From positions 1-64,000 of the forward strand of contig CAMAFY010000006.1 in assembly GCA_945833885.1 (NCBI GenBank): a stretch of 64,000 nt of DNA, read 5' to 3'. Shown here piece after piece: positions 22,432 to 30,275 of the stretch. The notes beneath the pieces are model-generated. The model was not told where the DNA came from, did no database searches, and worked only from the letters and a program-made list of their open reading frames with translations. Both the position numbers and the translations under genes were made by a program. The number at the start of each line of letters is the position of its first letter. The first letter of the stretch is position 1. Source of the stretch: an uncultured Bacteroidales bacterium. Its GTDB lineage: Bacteria > Bacteroidota > Bacteroidia > Bacteroidales > Bacteroidaceae.

Positions 22432-22647
22432 ATATAATATATAAGGAGGACACCTATAATATATATGGTGGATGTTTGTAATATATTATGGGAGTATGCC
22501 TAATATATGTGGAGATATACCGTGTTCTTACGTGAGGCATATCGTACGGGTGTACAGGGTACGCCGTACGGAGAGGCGTAGTATGCCGTATGTTGATGCA
22601 GGCTATACTGTATGTTGATGCGCGGCATGCCGTGCCGATACATGGGA
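22428..22647. repeat. 22-bp tandem array, ten degenerate units
   Basis: Ten consecutive units of exactly 22 bp run from 22428 to 22647 with no length change. The four proximal to the permease start are AT-rich and carry TAATATAT at 22435, 22457, 22479 and 22501. The six distal ones share the pattern TATGCCGTATGTTGATGCAG (units starting 22516, 22538, 22560, 22582, 22604, 22626). The two closest copies (22582 and 22604) differ at only a few positions. The array fills most of the 301-bp gap between the permease and rbfA and overlaps the permease start codon. Confidence 0.9.
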
Positions 22648-22732
22648 ATCATCGCATCCGTATGCTGAACAGCCCGTAAAAAATGGTGAGGCGGCCGTTG
22701 TTTCGGTCGGCGTTCACGGTGTTTCCGCCTGC

Positions 22733-23068
22733 TTATTTCTTGAGCAGTTCGTCGATGTGTTCGAGGTAGTCCATCGAATCATCAATGAAGAATTTCAATT
22801 CCGGGATGATTCGCAACTGGAAGCGCACGCGTGTGCCCAGTTCATAGCGGATGCGGGCGTTCTGTTTGTTGATGGCGTCGAGGATTTCCTCCGCACGTTC
22901 AGAGGGGAAGACGCTGATGTATGCTCGGCAGACACTCATATCCGGACTGATGTAGGTCTTGGTAATGCTTACGATTACTCCGTGCATTGCCTTGGCATCC
23001 TTCTGGAAAATGTCGCTGAGTTCCTTTTGTATGAGTCGTGATATTTTCTGTTGTCTTGTTGTTTCCAT
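22733..23068 (-). CDS. rbfA: 30S ribosome-binding factor RbfA
   Basis: 111-aa KH-fold ribosome maturation factor that acts on late 30S assembly. The N-terminus (RQQKISRLIQKELSDIF), the SITKTYISPDMSVCRAYISVFP block and the C-terminal PELKFFIDDSMDYLEHIDELL are family hallmarks. Length is normal. It starts 17 nt after the O-methyltransferase stop and precedes the permease in the usual Bacteroidetes order. Confidence 0.95.
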   Translation of the reverse strand: METTRQQKISRLIQKELSDIFQKDAKAMHGVIVSITKTYISPDMSVCRAYISVFPSERAEEILDAINKQNARIRYELGTRVRFQLRIIPELKFFIDDSMDYLEHIDELLKK

Positions 23069-23085
23069 TCGGTTTTATTGTTGTT

Positions 23086-23724
23086 TCACTTGGTCTGGAT
23101 AAGTGTAAGTCCGTCTCGAAGGTCGAGGATATTGACGTCTATGTCGCCGCGTTTCGCCTCTTCAGCGATGAAATCGTTGAAGGCTCTGATGGCGATGGTT
23201 TGCGCATCGCGGTCGTAAGCGGGGTCGGTGACGTGTCCGTCCCACAGTGTATTGTCGGCAATCATCCATCCTCCTTGCCGCATCATGGGGCGCAAGAGGC
23301 GGTAATAGTCGATATAATCGCGCTTGTTGGCATCGATGAACACGAGGTCGAGCGGCGGAAGATTCATTTCGGGGAGCAGGGTATTGACATCTCCGATGAC
23401 CATGCTTATCTGCTCCGCCCACGGCGAATGCTCTATCCAAGGTCGGGTGAAATCCTCCTGTTCATCGTTGATTTCGAAGGTGAAGATATGCCCTTCCTTG
23501 TCCATTCCGCTTGCCATTGCCATGGCGGAATATCCGCTGAAAGTGCCGATTTCCACGACAGTTTTCGGGCGTATCATCTGGCAAATCATCTTCAGGAGCA
23601 GACCTTGCTGGTGTCCGCTCGCCATTCTGGGACGCAGAAGATGGATGTTTGTGGCGCGATAGAGGCGATAGAGATATGGATGTTCCGGCGAAATGTGTTC
23701 CTGGATATAGTCGTCGATGGTCAT
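23086..23724 (-). CDS. Class I SAM-dependent O-methyltransferase
   Basis: 212-aa member of the catechol/caffeoyl-CoA O-methyltransferase-like family. The SAM-binding motif is VVEIGTFSGYSAMAMA near residue 56. Metal-binding and catalytic blocks are LVFIDANKRDYIDYY and GGWMIADNTLWDG. The substrate is unknown; proteins of this kind in other bacteria include the tRNA hydroxyuridine methyltransferase TrmR, a possible alternative. It lies 13 nt after the folK-GNAT gene. Confidence 0.9.
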   Translation of the reverse strand: MTIDDYIQEHISPEHPYLYRLYRATNIHLLRPRMASGHQQGLLLKMICQMIRPKTVVEIGTFSGYSAMAMASGMDKEGHIFTFEINDEQEDFTRPWIEHSPWAEQISMVIGDVNTLLPEMNLPPLDLVFIDANKRDYIDYYRLLRPMMRQGGWMIADNTLWDGHVTDPAYDRDAQTIAIRAFNDFIAEEAKRGDIDVNILDLRDGLTLIQTK

Positions 23725-23737
23725 GTTCCCGGTGGTC

Positions 23738-24706
23738 TTAGTCCACTTCCCCCACGCGCTTCAGGCCTTGCCCCAAAGTTTTGCGGCGGTATTCCTCCAT
23801 ATCTTCGGGCTTGACTTCAAAGGCGTAGACGTTCGTTTCGCGGCGGATGAATCCTTCTTCCTGATACAGACGGTTGGCGGCCACGCGTACGGGGCGCGAG
23901 GTGAGCATGATCTTCTTGATGCCGAGTTCGGCGGCCTTGCACTTCATGCACGCGATGAGGCGGTGGCTCAGTCCGCGTCCGCGGAAGGGTTGGTCAATGA
24001 CAACGTCCTCCACCCACGCCTTGCTTCCGGTGGGAGAGTGGGTGACGCAGAGCGTAGCCATTCCAATTCTGCGCTTTACATCCTCGACATAGTCGGAAAG
24101 GAAAACGAGGAAGGTGTCTTTGCTTTCAAAGAGTTTCTGGTAGTCAGGCCATGATATGCTTTTGCCTTCTGAGAGTTGTTTGAGCAGAAAGTTCACAGCC
24201 CGCCAGTCAGTGGTCAGGGGTTCTGTGGGAATGGTCAATTCTGCGGTGTCCAAATCGTTGAGCATTTGTTCGAAAGTGTTGTAGGGAGGTGATGAGAAAT
24301 TGTGGTCTTTTGCGATTTCCACCAAAGGTTCCAGCACGAATTTCCGGTTTGGCACGAGGGGATGCGGCAGTGTGAGTTCTGCGGTTTCGAAGTTGCAGTC
24401 GCCATATTGGAGCAGGTCGATGTCGATGGTCCGGTCATAGTGCCGTCCATCGCTTTTTATTTCCCGTCCAAGTTCGCGTTCTATCTGTTGTGTGATGGCA
24501 AGAATCTCATGGGCGTCCAGTTCTGTCTCGAAGATTGCCGCGGCATTCAGAAACATGTTGTCGCTTTTCATGTCCACGGGTGCCGACTCGTAGAGCGATG
24601 AACATTTGACAAGTTTGCCCACACGTTCGGAGATGAGTTTTACGGCGAGGCGTATGTTTTCCGCGCGTTCGCCGATGTTTGAACCTAATCCAATGTAAAG
24701 CAGCAT
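23738..24706 (-). CDS. folK: FolK (HPPK) fused to a GNAT acetyltransferase
   Basis: 322-aa two-domain protein. Residues 1 to about 155 are 6-hydroxymethyl-7,8-dihydropterin pyrophosphokinase of folate synthesis: YIGLGSNIGERAENI at the start, the RHYDRTIDIDLLQYG metal-binding motif and LPHPLVPNRKFVLEPL. Residues about 170-322 are a GNAT-fold N-acetyltransferase with the acetyl-CoA loop DQPFRGRGLSHRLI and the helix ANRLYQEEGFIRRE. No stop or frameshift separates the parts. The acetyltransferase substrate is unknown. The gene sits between queA and the O-methyltransferase. Confidence 0.93.
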   Translation of the reverse strand: MLLYIGLGSNIGERAENIRLAVKLISERVGKLVKCSSLYESAPVDMKSDNMFLNAAAIFETELDAHEILAITQQIERELGREIKSDGRHYDRTIDIDLLQYGDCNFETAELTLPHPLVPNRKFVLEPLVEIAKDHNFSSPPYNTFEQMLNDLDTAELTIPTEPLTTDWRAVNFLLKQLSEGKSISWPDYQKLFESKDTFLVFLSDYVEDVKRRIGMATLCVTHSPTGSKAWVEDVVIDQPFRGRGLSHRLIACMKCKAAELGIKKIMLTSRPVRVAANRLYQEEGFIRRETNVYAFEVKPEDMEEYRRKTLGQGLKRVGEVD

Positions 24707-24825
24707 AGTGATGTTCGGCTAAAAGGTGTGGAATTCATGGATGGTGGATGTGGATGTCGGGGATGTGCCGGTGTCACGTTCCTGAGGTCCGTGATGTCTT
24801 CTGCGGCGTCCCTTTCCACGTATTG

Positions 24826-25881
24826 TCAGTCAACGATGAGCATAGCATCGCCGTAGGGTCCGAATTTGTAGCCCTGCTTGATGGCTTCCTTGTAGGCTTT
24901 CATGGTAAACTCGAAGCCTCCGAATGCGGCGGCGCTCATCAGCATGGTGCTTTCCGGGAGGTGGAAGTTGGTAATCATTGAGTCTGCGACGCTGAAAGGA
25001 TAGGGCGGGAAGATGAATTTGTTGGTCCATCCTTCAAATTCCTTGATTTCTCCGCCGGTGCTGACGCAGGTTTCGAGTGCGCGTTGTACGGTGGTTCCGA
25101 CAGCACAGATGTGCTTTCCCTTGCGCTTCGCGTCATTGACGAGGCTGCAACATTCGGGACTTACGCGCATTTCCTCGCTGTCCATCTTGTGTTTCGTGAG
25201 GTCTTCGACGTCCGTCTGCCGGAAATTTCCCAGTCCGCAGTGGAGTGTGACGAAGGCTTGTCGGATACCTTTGATCTCAAGACGCTTAAGCATCGACTTG
25301 CTGAAGTGCAGTCCTGCTGCGGGAGCCGTGACCGCTCCTTCGTATTTGGCGTAGATGCACTGGAAATCCTCCAAATCCTGAGGCTCAGCCTTCCGCTTGA
25401 TGATGTGGCTTGGCAGGGGTGCTTCGCCCAAAGCATAGAGTTGCTCCTTGAAATCGTCGTGGTCGCCGTCGTAGAGGAATCGCAGGGTACGTCCGCGGCT
25501 GGTGGTGTTGTCGATGACTTCCGCCACGATGGAGTTGTCCTCGCCGAAATAAAGTTTGTTGCCGATGCGGATTTTCCGTGCGGGTTCCACAAGCACATCC
25601 CACAGGCGGAGTTCGGGATTCAGTTCTCTGAGGAGGAACACCTCGATGCTGGCTCCCGTCTTTTCCTTGTTGCCGTACAGGCGTGCGGGGAATACTTTTG
25701 TGTCGTTGAAGATGAAGACATCCTCATCGTCGAAGTATTCGAGCAGGTCGATGAAGTTGCGATGTTCGATGCTGCCGTCCTTGCGGTGGAGTACAAGCAG
25801 TCTGCATTCGTCGCGATGGGGTGCAGGATGTTCGGCAATATGGTCTTTGGGGAGTGTGAATTTGAATTGCGAGAGTTTCAT
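24826..25881 (-). CDS. queA: tRNA queuosine synthesis enzyme QueA
   Basis: 351-aa S-adenosylmethionine:tRNA ribosyltransferase-isomerase, which makes epoxyqueuosine in the tRNA anticodon. Family blocks: [59 protein letters not shown] and [18 protein letters not shown]. Start [19 protein letters not shown] is canonical; 16 further in-frame codons upstream fall in the repeat element at 25899-26290. Downstream is the folK-GNAT gene. Confidence 0.96.
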   Translation of the reverse strand: MKLSQFKFTLPKDHIAEHPAPHRDECRLLVLHRKDGSIEHRNFIDLLEYFDDEDVFIFNDTKVFPARLYGNKEKTGASIEVFLLRELNPELRLWDVLVEPARKIRIGNKLYFGEDNSIVAEVIDNTTSRGRTLRFLYDGDHDDFKEQLYALGEAPLPSHIIKRKAEPQDLEDFQCIYAKYEGAVTAPAAGLHFSKSMLKRLEIKGIRQAFVTLHCGLGNFRQTDVEDLTKHKMDSEEMRVSPECCSLVNDAKRKGKHICAVGTTVQRALETCVSTGGEIKEFEGWTNKFIFPPYPFSVADSMITNFHLPESTMLMSAAAFGGFEFTMKAYKEAIKQGYKFGPYGDAMLIVD

Positions 25882-25898
25882 ATAACTGCTGTTCTTTG

Positions 25899-26290
25899 GG
25901 TGGGTTCTATAAATAAGGTAGGTGGACAAAATAAAGCGATATGATACTTAGAGTGATTCAGAACCAATCTTTTACACTACAAACTTAATCTCGACCATTC
26001 TTCCGCTCGGCAGAGTAAACAAGTTTCCTCTGCCCTCGCTTACCCGAATGGTTGACTTTTCGGCGGCTTTTGTACGGTCTTTCATTTACATGGTACGCTA
26101 TGCCCGTTCATGACATGCATAGGGTACGCTCGGAAACAACGGTGTTTGGAGTGTGGGTTCGTTTTGTTCACTTACCTGTTACCGTAGATTTTTGGTTGTT
26201 TTTGGGGTATAAATAAGTGGGCAAAATCCGCTTGAAGATAACAGCGTTATTGGTATAAAACCATTTTGTACACTTACTTGGAACCCGCCT
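25899..26290. repeat. Inverted-end intergenic element, copy C
   Basis: The left end GGTGGGTTCTATAAATAAGG (25899 on), followed by GGTGGACAAAAT, is matched in inverted orientation at the right end, where the complement of 26290-26240 reads GGCGGGTTCCAAGTAAGTG followed by TACAAAAT. The inverted ends are about 38 bp and imperfect. The right end touches the truB stop codon (26291) and the left end lies 17 bp before the queA start. A second internal AAATAAG-TGGGCAAAAT block occurs near 26210. No gene is present in this 409-bp gap. Confidence 0.65.
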
Positions 26291-27013
26291 TTATTGTCCT
26301 CTTGTGATGCTTTCTTTGTTGTCGTCGAGCCATTTTTCAAAGGCTTCGATATCTGGGAATGCGTTATCGACGTTGAAGTCCCCGACTTTTGTGCGTCGCA
26401 GTGCCGTCAGATGGGCTCCGGAGTGCAGCGCCTGCCCGATGTCGCGTGCCAGTGAACGGATGTATGTTCCTTTGGAACACCGCACGCGGAGTTGCAGACT
26501 CATGGTCGCGGGGTTGAAGTCGAGGATTTCGAGTTCGTGTATGGTGATGGGTTTCGCTTTTAGTTCCACCTCTTTTCCTTTGCGTGCCAGGTCGTAGGCA
26601 CGCTTGCCGTCAATCTTGCAGGCGGAGAATGCCGGCGGAACCTGTTCGATGTCGCCGCGGAATGTTCCGAGCACTTCCTCTATAAGTGCGGCGTTGATGT
26701 GGTCGGTGGGGAATGTTTCGTCCACTTCGTGCTCAAGGTCGAAACTGGGAGTCGTGGCTCCGAGTTGTAAAGTGGCGATGTATTCCTTCTCACCCTTCTG
26801 CAATTCCTCGATGCGCTTTGTTGATTTTCCCGTACACACCACCATTACGCCTGTCGCCAGCGGGTCGAGCGTACCGGCATGTCCCACTTTCAGTTTCTTT
26901 TCCCCGATGGCCCGGCATAGCAACCACCGCACTTTTCCCACGAGTTGGAAGGATGTCCAGTGCAAAGGTTTGTCGAAAACGAGTATTTGTCCGGCTTTGA
27001 AGTCAGTTTGCAT
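26291..27013 (-). CDS. truB: tRNA pseudouridine-55 synthase TruB
   Basis: 240-aa pseudouridine synthase modifying U55 of the T-loop in tRNAs. The catalytic Asp lies in VGHAGTLDPLATGVM; other family blocks are VFDKPLHWTSF, EYIATLQLGATTPSFD, QVPPAFSACKIDGKRAYDLA and CSKGTYIRSLARDIG. It lacks a long C-terminal PUA domain, which is normal in Bacteroidetes. It starts 4 nt after the uppP stop. Confidence 0.96.
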   Translation of the reverse strand: MQTDFKAGQILVFDKPLHWTSFQLVGKVRWLLCRAIGEKKLKVGHAGTLDPLATGVMVVCTGKSTKRIEELQKGEKEYIATLQLGATTPSFDLEHEVDETFPTDHINAALIEEVLGTFRGDIEQVPPAFSACKIDGKRAYDLARKGKEVELKAKPITIHELEILDFNPATMSLQLRVRCSKGTYIRSLARDIGQALHSGAHLTALRRTKVGDFNVDNAFPDIEAFEKWLDDNKESITRGQ

Positions 27014-27017
27014 GCTT

Positions 27018-27839
27018 TTACATGAGTGAATATATGATGACGCCTGTGCCGAGGATGGCGCAATAGATGGCGAATCCGATGAGAGAGCACCGTTTGACGA
27101 GGGCGATCATACCCTTGCATGCCAGGCATCCGCTGAGGAATGCCGCGATGAATCCGGCAACGAGTGCGGGAGTTCCGACGCTTACCTCCGCTGTATGTGT
27201 GGCAAGATACTCCGCCGACGGTGCAATCATGTGCTTGACGTCGAGGAGAGCCTGGCCGAGGATGGGTGGAATGACCATGAGGAATGAGAACTGTGCCAAT
27301 GTCTTCCGGCTGTTTCCCAGGAGGAGTCCGGTGGCGATGGTCGACCCTGAGCGGCTCAGTCCCGGCAGGATGGCGCAGGCTTGCGCGATGCCGATGATGA
27401 AAGCGTTGGAGATGGAGATGGTGGCACGCTCTTTCGGATGGTAGAAATGCGTCAGGGTGAGGAGCAGGGCGGTGACGCACAGGCAGACACCCACGATGAG
27501 TGTGCCCTCAAAGAGCGCCTCTACCTCATCCTTAAAGAAGAGTCCGACGATGCCGATGGGAATCATTGAGACGATGATGTTCGCAGTATAGCGTGTCTCA
27601 TCGTTCCATTCGAACTTGAGGAGTCCGCGGAAAATCCATTCGATTTCCTTCCAGAGGATGACAAGGGTTGAGAGTACTGTGGCGACATGCACGGTGATGT
27701 CGAACTGCAATCCCCCGGGAAACGGTTCCCCGTTGTTGAGCAGAATCTGGCCGATCTGGAGGTGTCCGCTCGAAGATACGGGCAAATACTCCGTCAATCC
27801 CTGTATAAAGCCGAGAATGAGTCCTTCTATCCAGTTCAT
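27018..27839 (-). CDS. uppP: Undecaprenyl-diphosphate phosphatase UppP (BacA)
   Basis: 273-aa polytopic membrane phosphatase that recycles undecaprenyl pyrophosphate for cell-wall and O-antigen synthesis and confers bacitracin tolerance. Catalytic motifs are [13 protein letters not shown] near residue 20 and [18 protein letters not shown] near 165. About eight membrane helices are visible and length is normal. It lies 3 nt after the DUF3098 gene and 4 nt before truB, clearly in one operon. Confidence 0.96.
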   Translation of the reverse strand: MNWIEGLILGFIQGLTEYLPVSSSGHLQIGQILLNNGEPFPGGLQFDITVHVATVLSTLVILWKEIEWIFRGLLKFEWNDETRYTANIIVSMIPIGIVGLFFKDEVEALFEGTLIVGVCLCVTALLLTLTHFYHPKERATISISNAFIIGIAQACAILPGLSRSGSTIATGLLLGNSRKTLAQFSFLMVIPPILGQALLDVKHMIAPSAEYLATHTAEVSVGTPALVAGFIAAFLSGCLACKGMIALVKRCSLIGFAIYCAILGTGVIIYSLM

Positions 27840-27842
27840 TCC

Positions 27843-28106
27843 TTAGTCCTCTTTGGTTTCTTTGCCGTAGTTGTCTTCCTTTTTCTCCGTCTTTGGGCGG
27901 TAAAGTATGGCGACGATCATCAGAAGGTAGCCGAAAAGGCAGGTGATGGGCGCCAAAGTGGTGTGGCGGAAGTCGAAAATGCTTTCGTTGAAGTGGTCGT
28001 TTGTGGTGCCTTCTCCGCTCATCAGTATGTAACCTACAATGACGATGGCCATGCTCACGGCAAGAAGGATGAAGTTGATGCGTGCAAACGCAAAATTCTG
28101 TTTCAT
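27843..28106 (-). CDS. DUF3098 small membrane protein
   Basis: 87-aa protein with two membrane helices (FILLAVSMAIVIVGYILMSG and the segment ITCLFGYLLMIVAILY) joined by a loop containing FDFRHTTLAP, the DUF3098 hallmark, and a charged tail. This family sits between ftsX and uppP in many Bacteroidetes; its function is unknown, but the context suggests the cell envelope or division. It is separated from ftsX by a 215-bp gap containing a 22-bp repeat array. Confidence 0.9.
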   Translation of the reverse strand: MKQNFAFARINFILLAVSMAIVIVGYILMSGEGTTNDHFNESIFDFRHTTLAPITCLFGYLLMIVAILYRPKTEKKEDNYGKETKED

Positions 28107-28181
28107 GTTCCGAATCGTATGGATGTGTTATTGCTATGTTTATTCTGTACTTTTTTGGATGCCGCCCGGCTGTCCGGCTGT

Positions 28182-28307
28182 GGCTTTGCGGTTGTTTCCG
28201 TCGGTTTTCCCTGTGGTTTCCGTCGGCCTTCTCGGCGATTTCCGCCGGCTTCCTCGGTGGCCTCCGTCGGTCTTTTCGGCGAACGCCCGCTCCGGTGTCC
28301 GTGGAGC
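28182..28307. repeat. 22-bp tandem array between ftsX and the DUF3098 gene
   Basis: Units start at 28182, 28203, 28225, 28247 and 28269 (first 21 bp, the others 22 bp), each reading GG-TTT/CTC-GG-G-TTTCCGTC-like (for example GGTTTTCCCTGTGGTTTCCG). A partial sixth unit follows. It fills the gap between ftsX and the DUF3098 gene. Confidence 0.85.
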
Positions 28308-28321
28308 CTTGCCCGTCAAGC

Positions 28322-29200
28322 CTAATAGAGGTTGGCTTCGTCGCGCGACATGTAGAGGTGTCTGTTGACCGAGAAATAGGCGCAGACCAGCGTCAGTATC
28401 AGTCCGGTCAGGATGACGCTTCCCAAAGTGAGGGCGATGACGGGAAAGGATATGAGGCTTGCGAAGCCCTCGTCCCACGACATGAGTGCCGAAATGCAAC
28501 CGAAGATGACGCTGTCGGCGAGGATTCCCGCCAAAAGTCCCATACCCATGGCGTTAAGTAGGAAGGGTCGGCGGATGAATCCCCAACGTGCGCCGATGAG
28601 TTTCATGATTTGGATGGAGTGACGTCGGCGCGCGATGGACAGACGCATGGTGTTGTTGATCAGCGACAGGCTGACAATGCTCAGGAGTGCCGCGATGACG
28701 AGGAGGACAATGGAGATTTGCCGGAAATTATGATTGACCTTCGCCACAAGATCTTTGGGATAGATGACGTCCGTCACGCCGGAAGCGTTGCGAAGGTTCG
28801 GAGCAAACTTGTCGATAGAGTCGTTACAGGCGTAGTCGGCGCGGAGTTGCACCTCGAAAGAAGCGGGGATTGGGCTGTAGCCGATGAATTCCGAGGGGTC
28901 GCTGCCCATGGTTTCGGCCTGGATGCGCGTGGCTTTTTCCTTGGAGATGTAGCATACGCTTTTGGCGTAAGGCATGTTTCTGAGGTCGGTCTGCAAGGCA
29001 TAGGCCTGTTTGTTGCTGACCTCGTCGTCAAGAAGCAGGGTGATGGTGAAGTTTTCCTTCAATGTACGTTCAAGTTCTGTCGCCATTGAGCCTCCGAATA
29101 CGATGATGCCGATGAGGATCAGCACCATGGTCGTGCTGATGCAGGCGGTGATGCTGCTCATGATGTGCCGCGAATGCTTCCTGTTCTTCTTTTTTGTCAT
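28322..29200 (-). CDS. ftsX: Cell division protein FtsX
   Basis: 292-aa permease-like division protein with the FtsX topology: a short basic N-terminus, TM1 (TTMVLILIGIIVFGGSMA), a periplasmic domain of about 120 aa, and three C-terminal helices (IVLLVIAALLSIVSLSLI onwards). It would pair with FtsE to regulate cell-wall hydrolases at the septum. Start MTKKKNRKHSRHIMSS is chosen, as the 13 codons upstream overlap the promoter and are not family-like. Promoter at 29226-29258. Confidence 0.93.
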   Translation of the reverse strand: MTKKKNRKHSRHIMSSITACISTTMVLILIGIIVFGGSMATELERTLKENFTITLLLDDEVSNKQAYALQTDLRNMPYAKSVCYISKEKATRIQAETMGSDPSEFIGYSPIPASFEVQLRADYACNDSIDKFAPNLRNASGVTDVIYPKDLVAKVNHNFRQISIVLLVIAALLSIVSLSLINNTMRLSIARRRHSIQIMKLIGARWGFIRRPFLLNAMGMGLLAGILADSVIFGCISALMSWDEGFASLISFPVIALTLGSVILTGLILTLVCAYFSVNRHLYMSRDEANLY

Positions 29201-29225
29201 GATTGTCTTTTCGTGTAATTTGAGG

Positions 29226-29258
29226 CAAATATACAACATTTACTGAGGGTTTTCCAAA
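29226..29258 (-). promoter_or_regulatory. Bacteroidetes-type promoter for ftsX
   Basis: Minus strand TTTG (29258-29255), a 21-nt spacer, then TATATTTG (29233-29226). It lies 26 nt before the ftsX start codon, so the leader is very short. Confidence 0.75.
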
Positions 29259-30120
29259 TATTTGGGTCGAAAACTATCCGTCGCGCGTCGTGTGCGCGTG
29301 ATTTTGCATTATGAATGTCACGTTTTTATGGTTGAAGGGTGCCGCGTTCCCCTGTCCGGAGGTCGCCGTTTGGGTTGTTTTTCCTTTGCCGATCATTCCG
29401 GATGCGCCGCATCCCGCTGTTCCGCCGTCCGTGTTTCTGCCGTTTTGTCAATGGATTTTTATGTTGTTTGTGCGGCCATTGTCGGACAAATGGCGGCGGA
29501 TTCCTGCCGTTCTGCTGCAAAACGGTGGGATGATGTTCCAGGCATCGGGGAGGGGATGCCGCTGTTTGGGGTGGAAAGTGCGGATGTTCCTGATGAAAAC
29601 ATCGGAACTTTCAAGTGATGATTGCTGATGTTTGAGTGGAGAACCTTTGATCTTATCCGTGTATTTTCCGCGTTTTCCGTCTGCGGAACGCCGTGAAATT
29701 TCGGTAATCATGCGTTATGTACCGAAATTTCCACTGAGCAGCGTATTGCTGTCCGCCGTTTTTCGCCTCCCGTCATTCCGTTCCGGATGACGGCAAGTTG
29801 GGTATGGTGCGCGTTACTGAGCACTAAATGTCAAAAATATTTAAGGAAAACGCTGAGGATATCCGTTGTTGTAAATGATGCCTTTTACGGAATCCGATTC
29901 TGAAAACTATGGGAAAGCCCGTCATGTCCGATTGTACCATCCGCCATGTGTCGTCGTGAATAGACGGGAACATGGCAAAACCTGCCCCGCAGCGCAAGGG
30001 TAAAATTCGGGGATGACATTTATATAACATACCTTAGCAATACGTCCGCAACAATTTGGAATATCGGACAAAAAGCGCAAATTATAAACAGAAAATAAGT
30101 AAAAATTGCTGGAAATTTCA
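29259..30120. other. Gene-free gap with 22-bp array
   Basis: No gene is supported in this long gap between the divergent ftsX and hybrid-sensor genes. Units at 29559-29580, 29581-29602, 29603-29624 and 29625-29646 begin CCGCTGTTTG, CGGATGTTCC, CGGAACTTTC and CTGATGTTTG and belong to the same 22-bp unit type as 8640-8727, 45675-45762 and 58662-58749. 29700-30120 is AT-richer, with nothing recognised. Confidence 0.65.
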
Positions 30121-30128
30121 TAAATTTG
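30121..30128 (+). promoter_or_regulatory. Possible -7 element for the hybrid sensor gene
   Basis: TAAATTTG matches TAnnTTTG; no clear -33 element is seen. It would give a leader of about 140 nt. Confidence 0.45.
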
Positions 30129-30275
30129 CCCATCATCTCGCATCGAAGGTCAGCACTTCCCGCATCTCGCTTGCGCCCTTGATTGTAGATTCCGCCCCTG
30201 CCTTATGACAGAAGCGCGGAACTCCGCTTCAACATCCACCGCCATCCCCGCCTGGATAATCCCCCACTAACAGAT

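Noticed and set aside
22428..22647. 22-bp array as a CRISPR
   Set aside because: Units are contiguous with no unique spacers and they drift in sequence.
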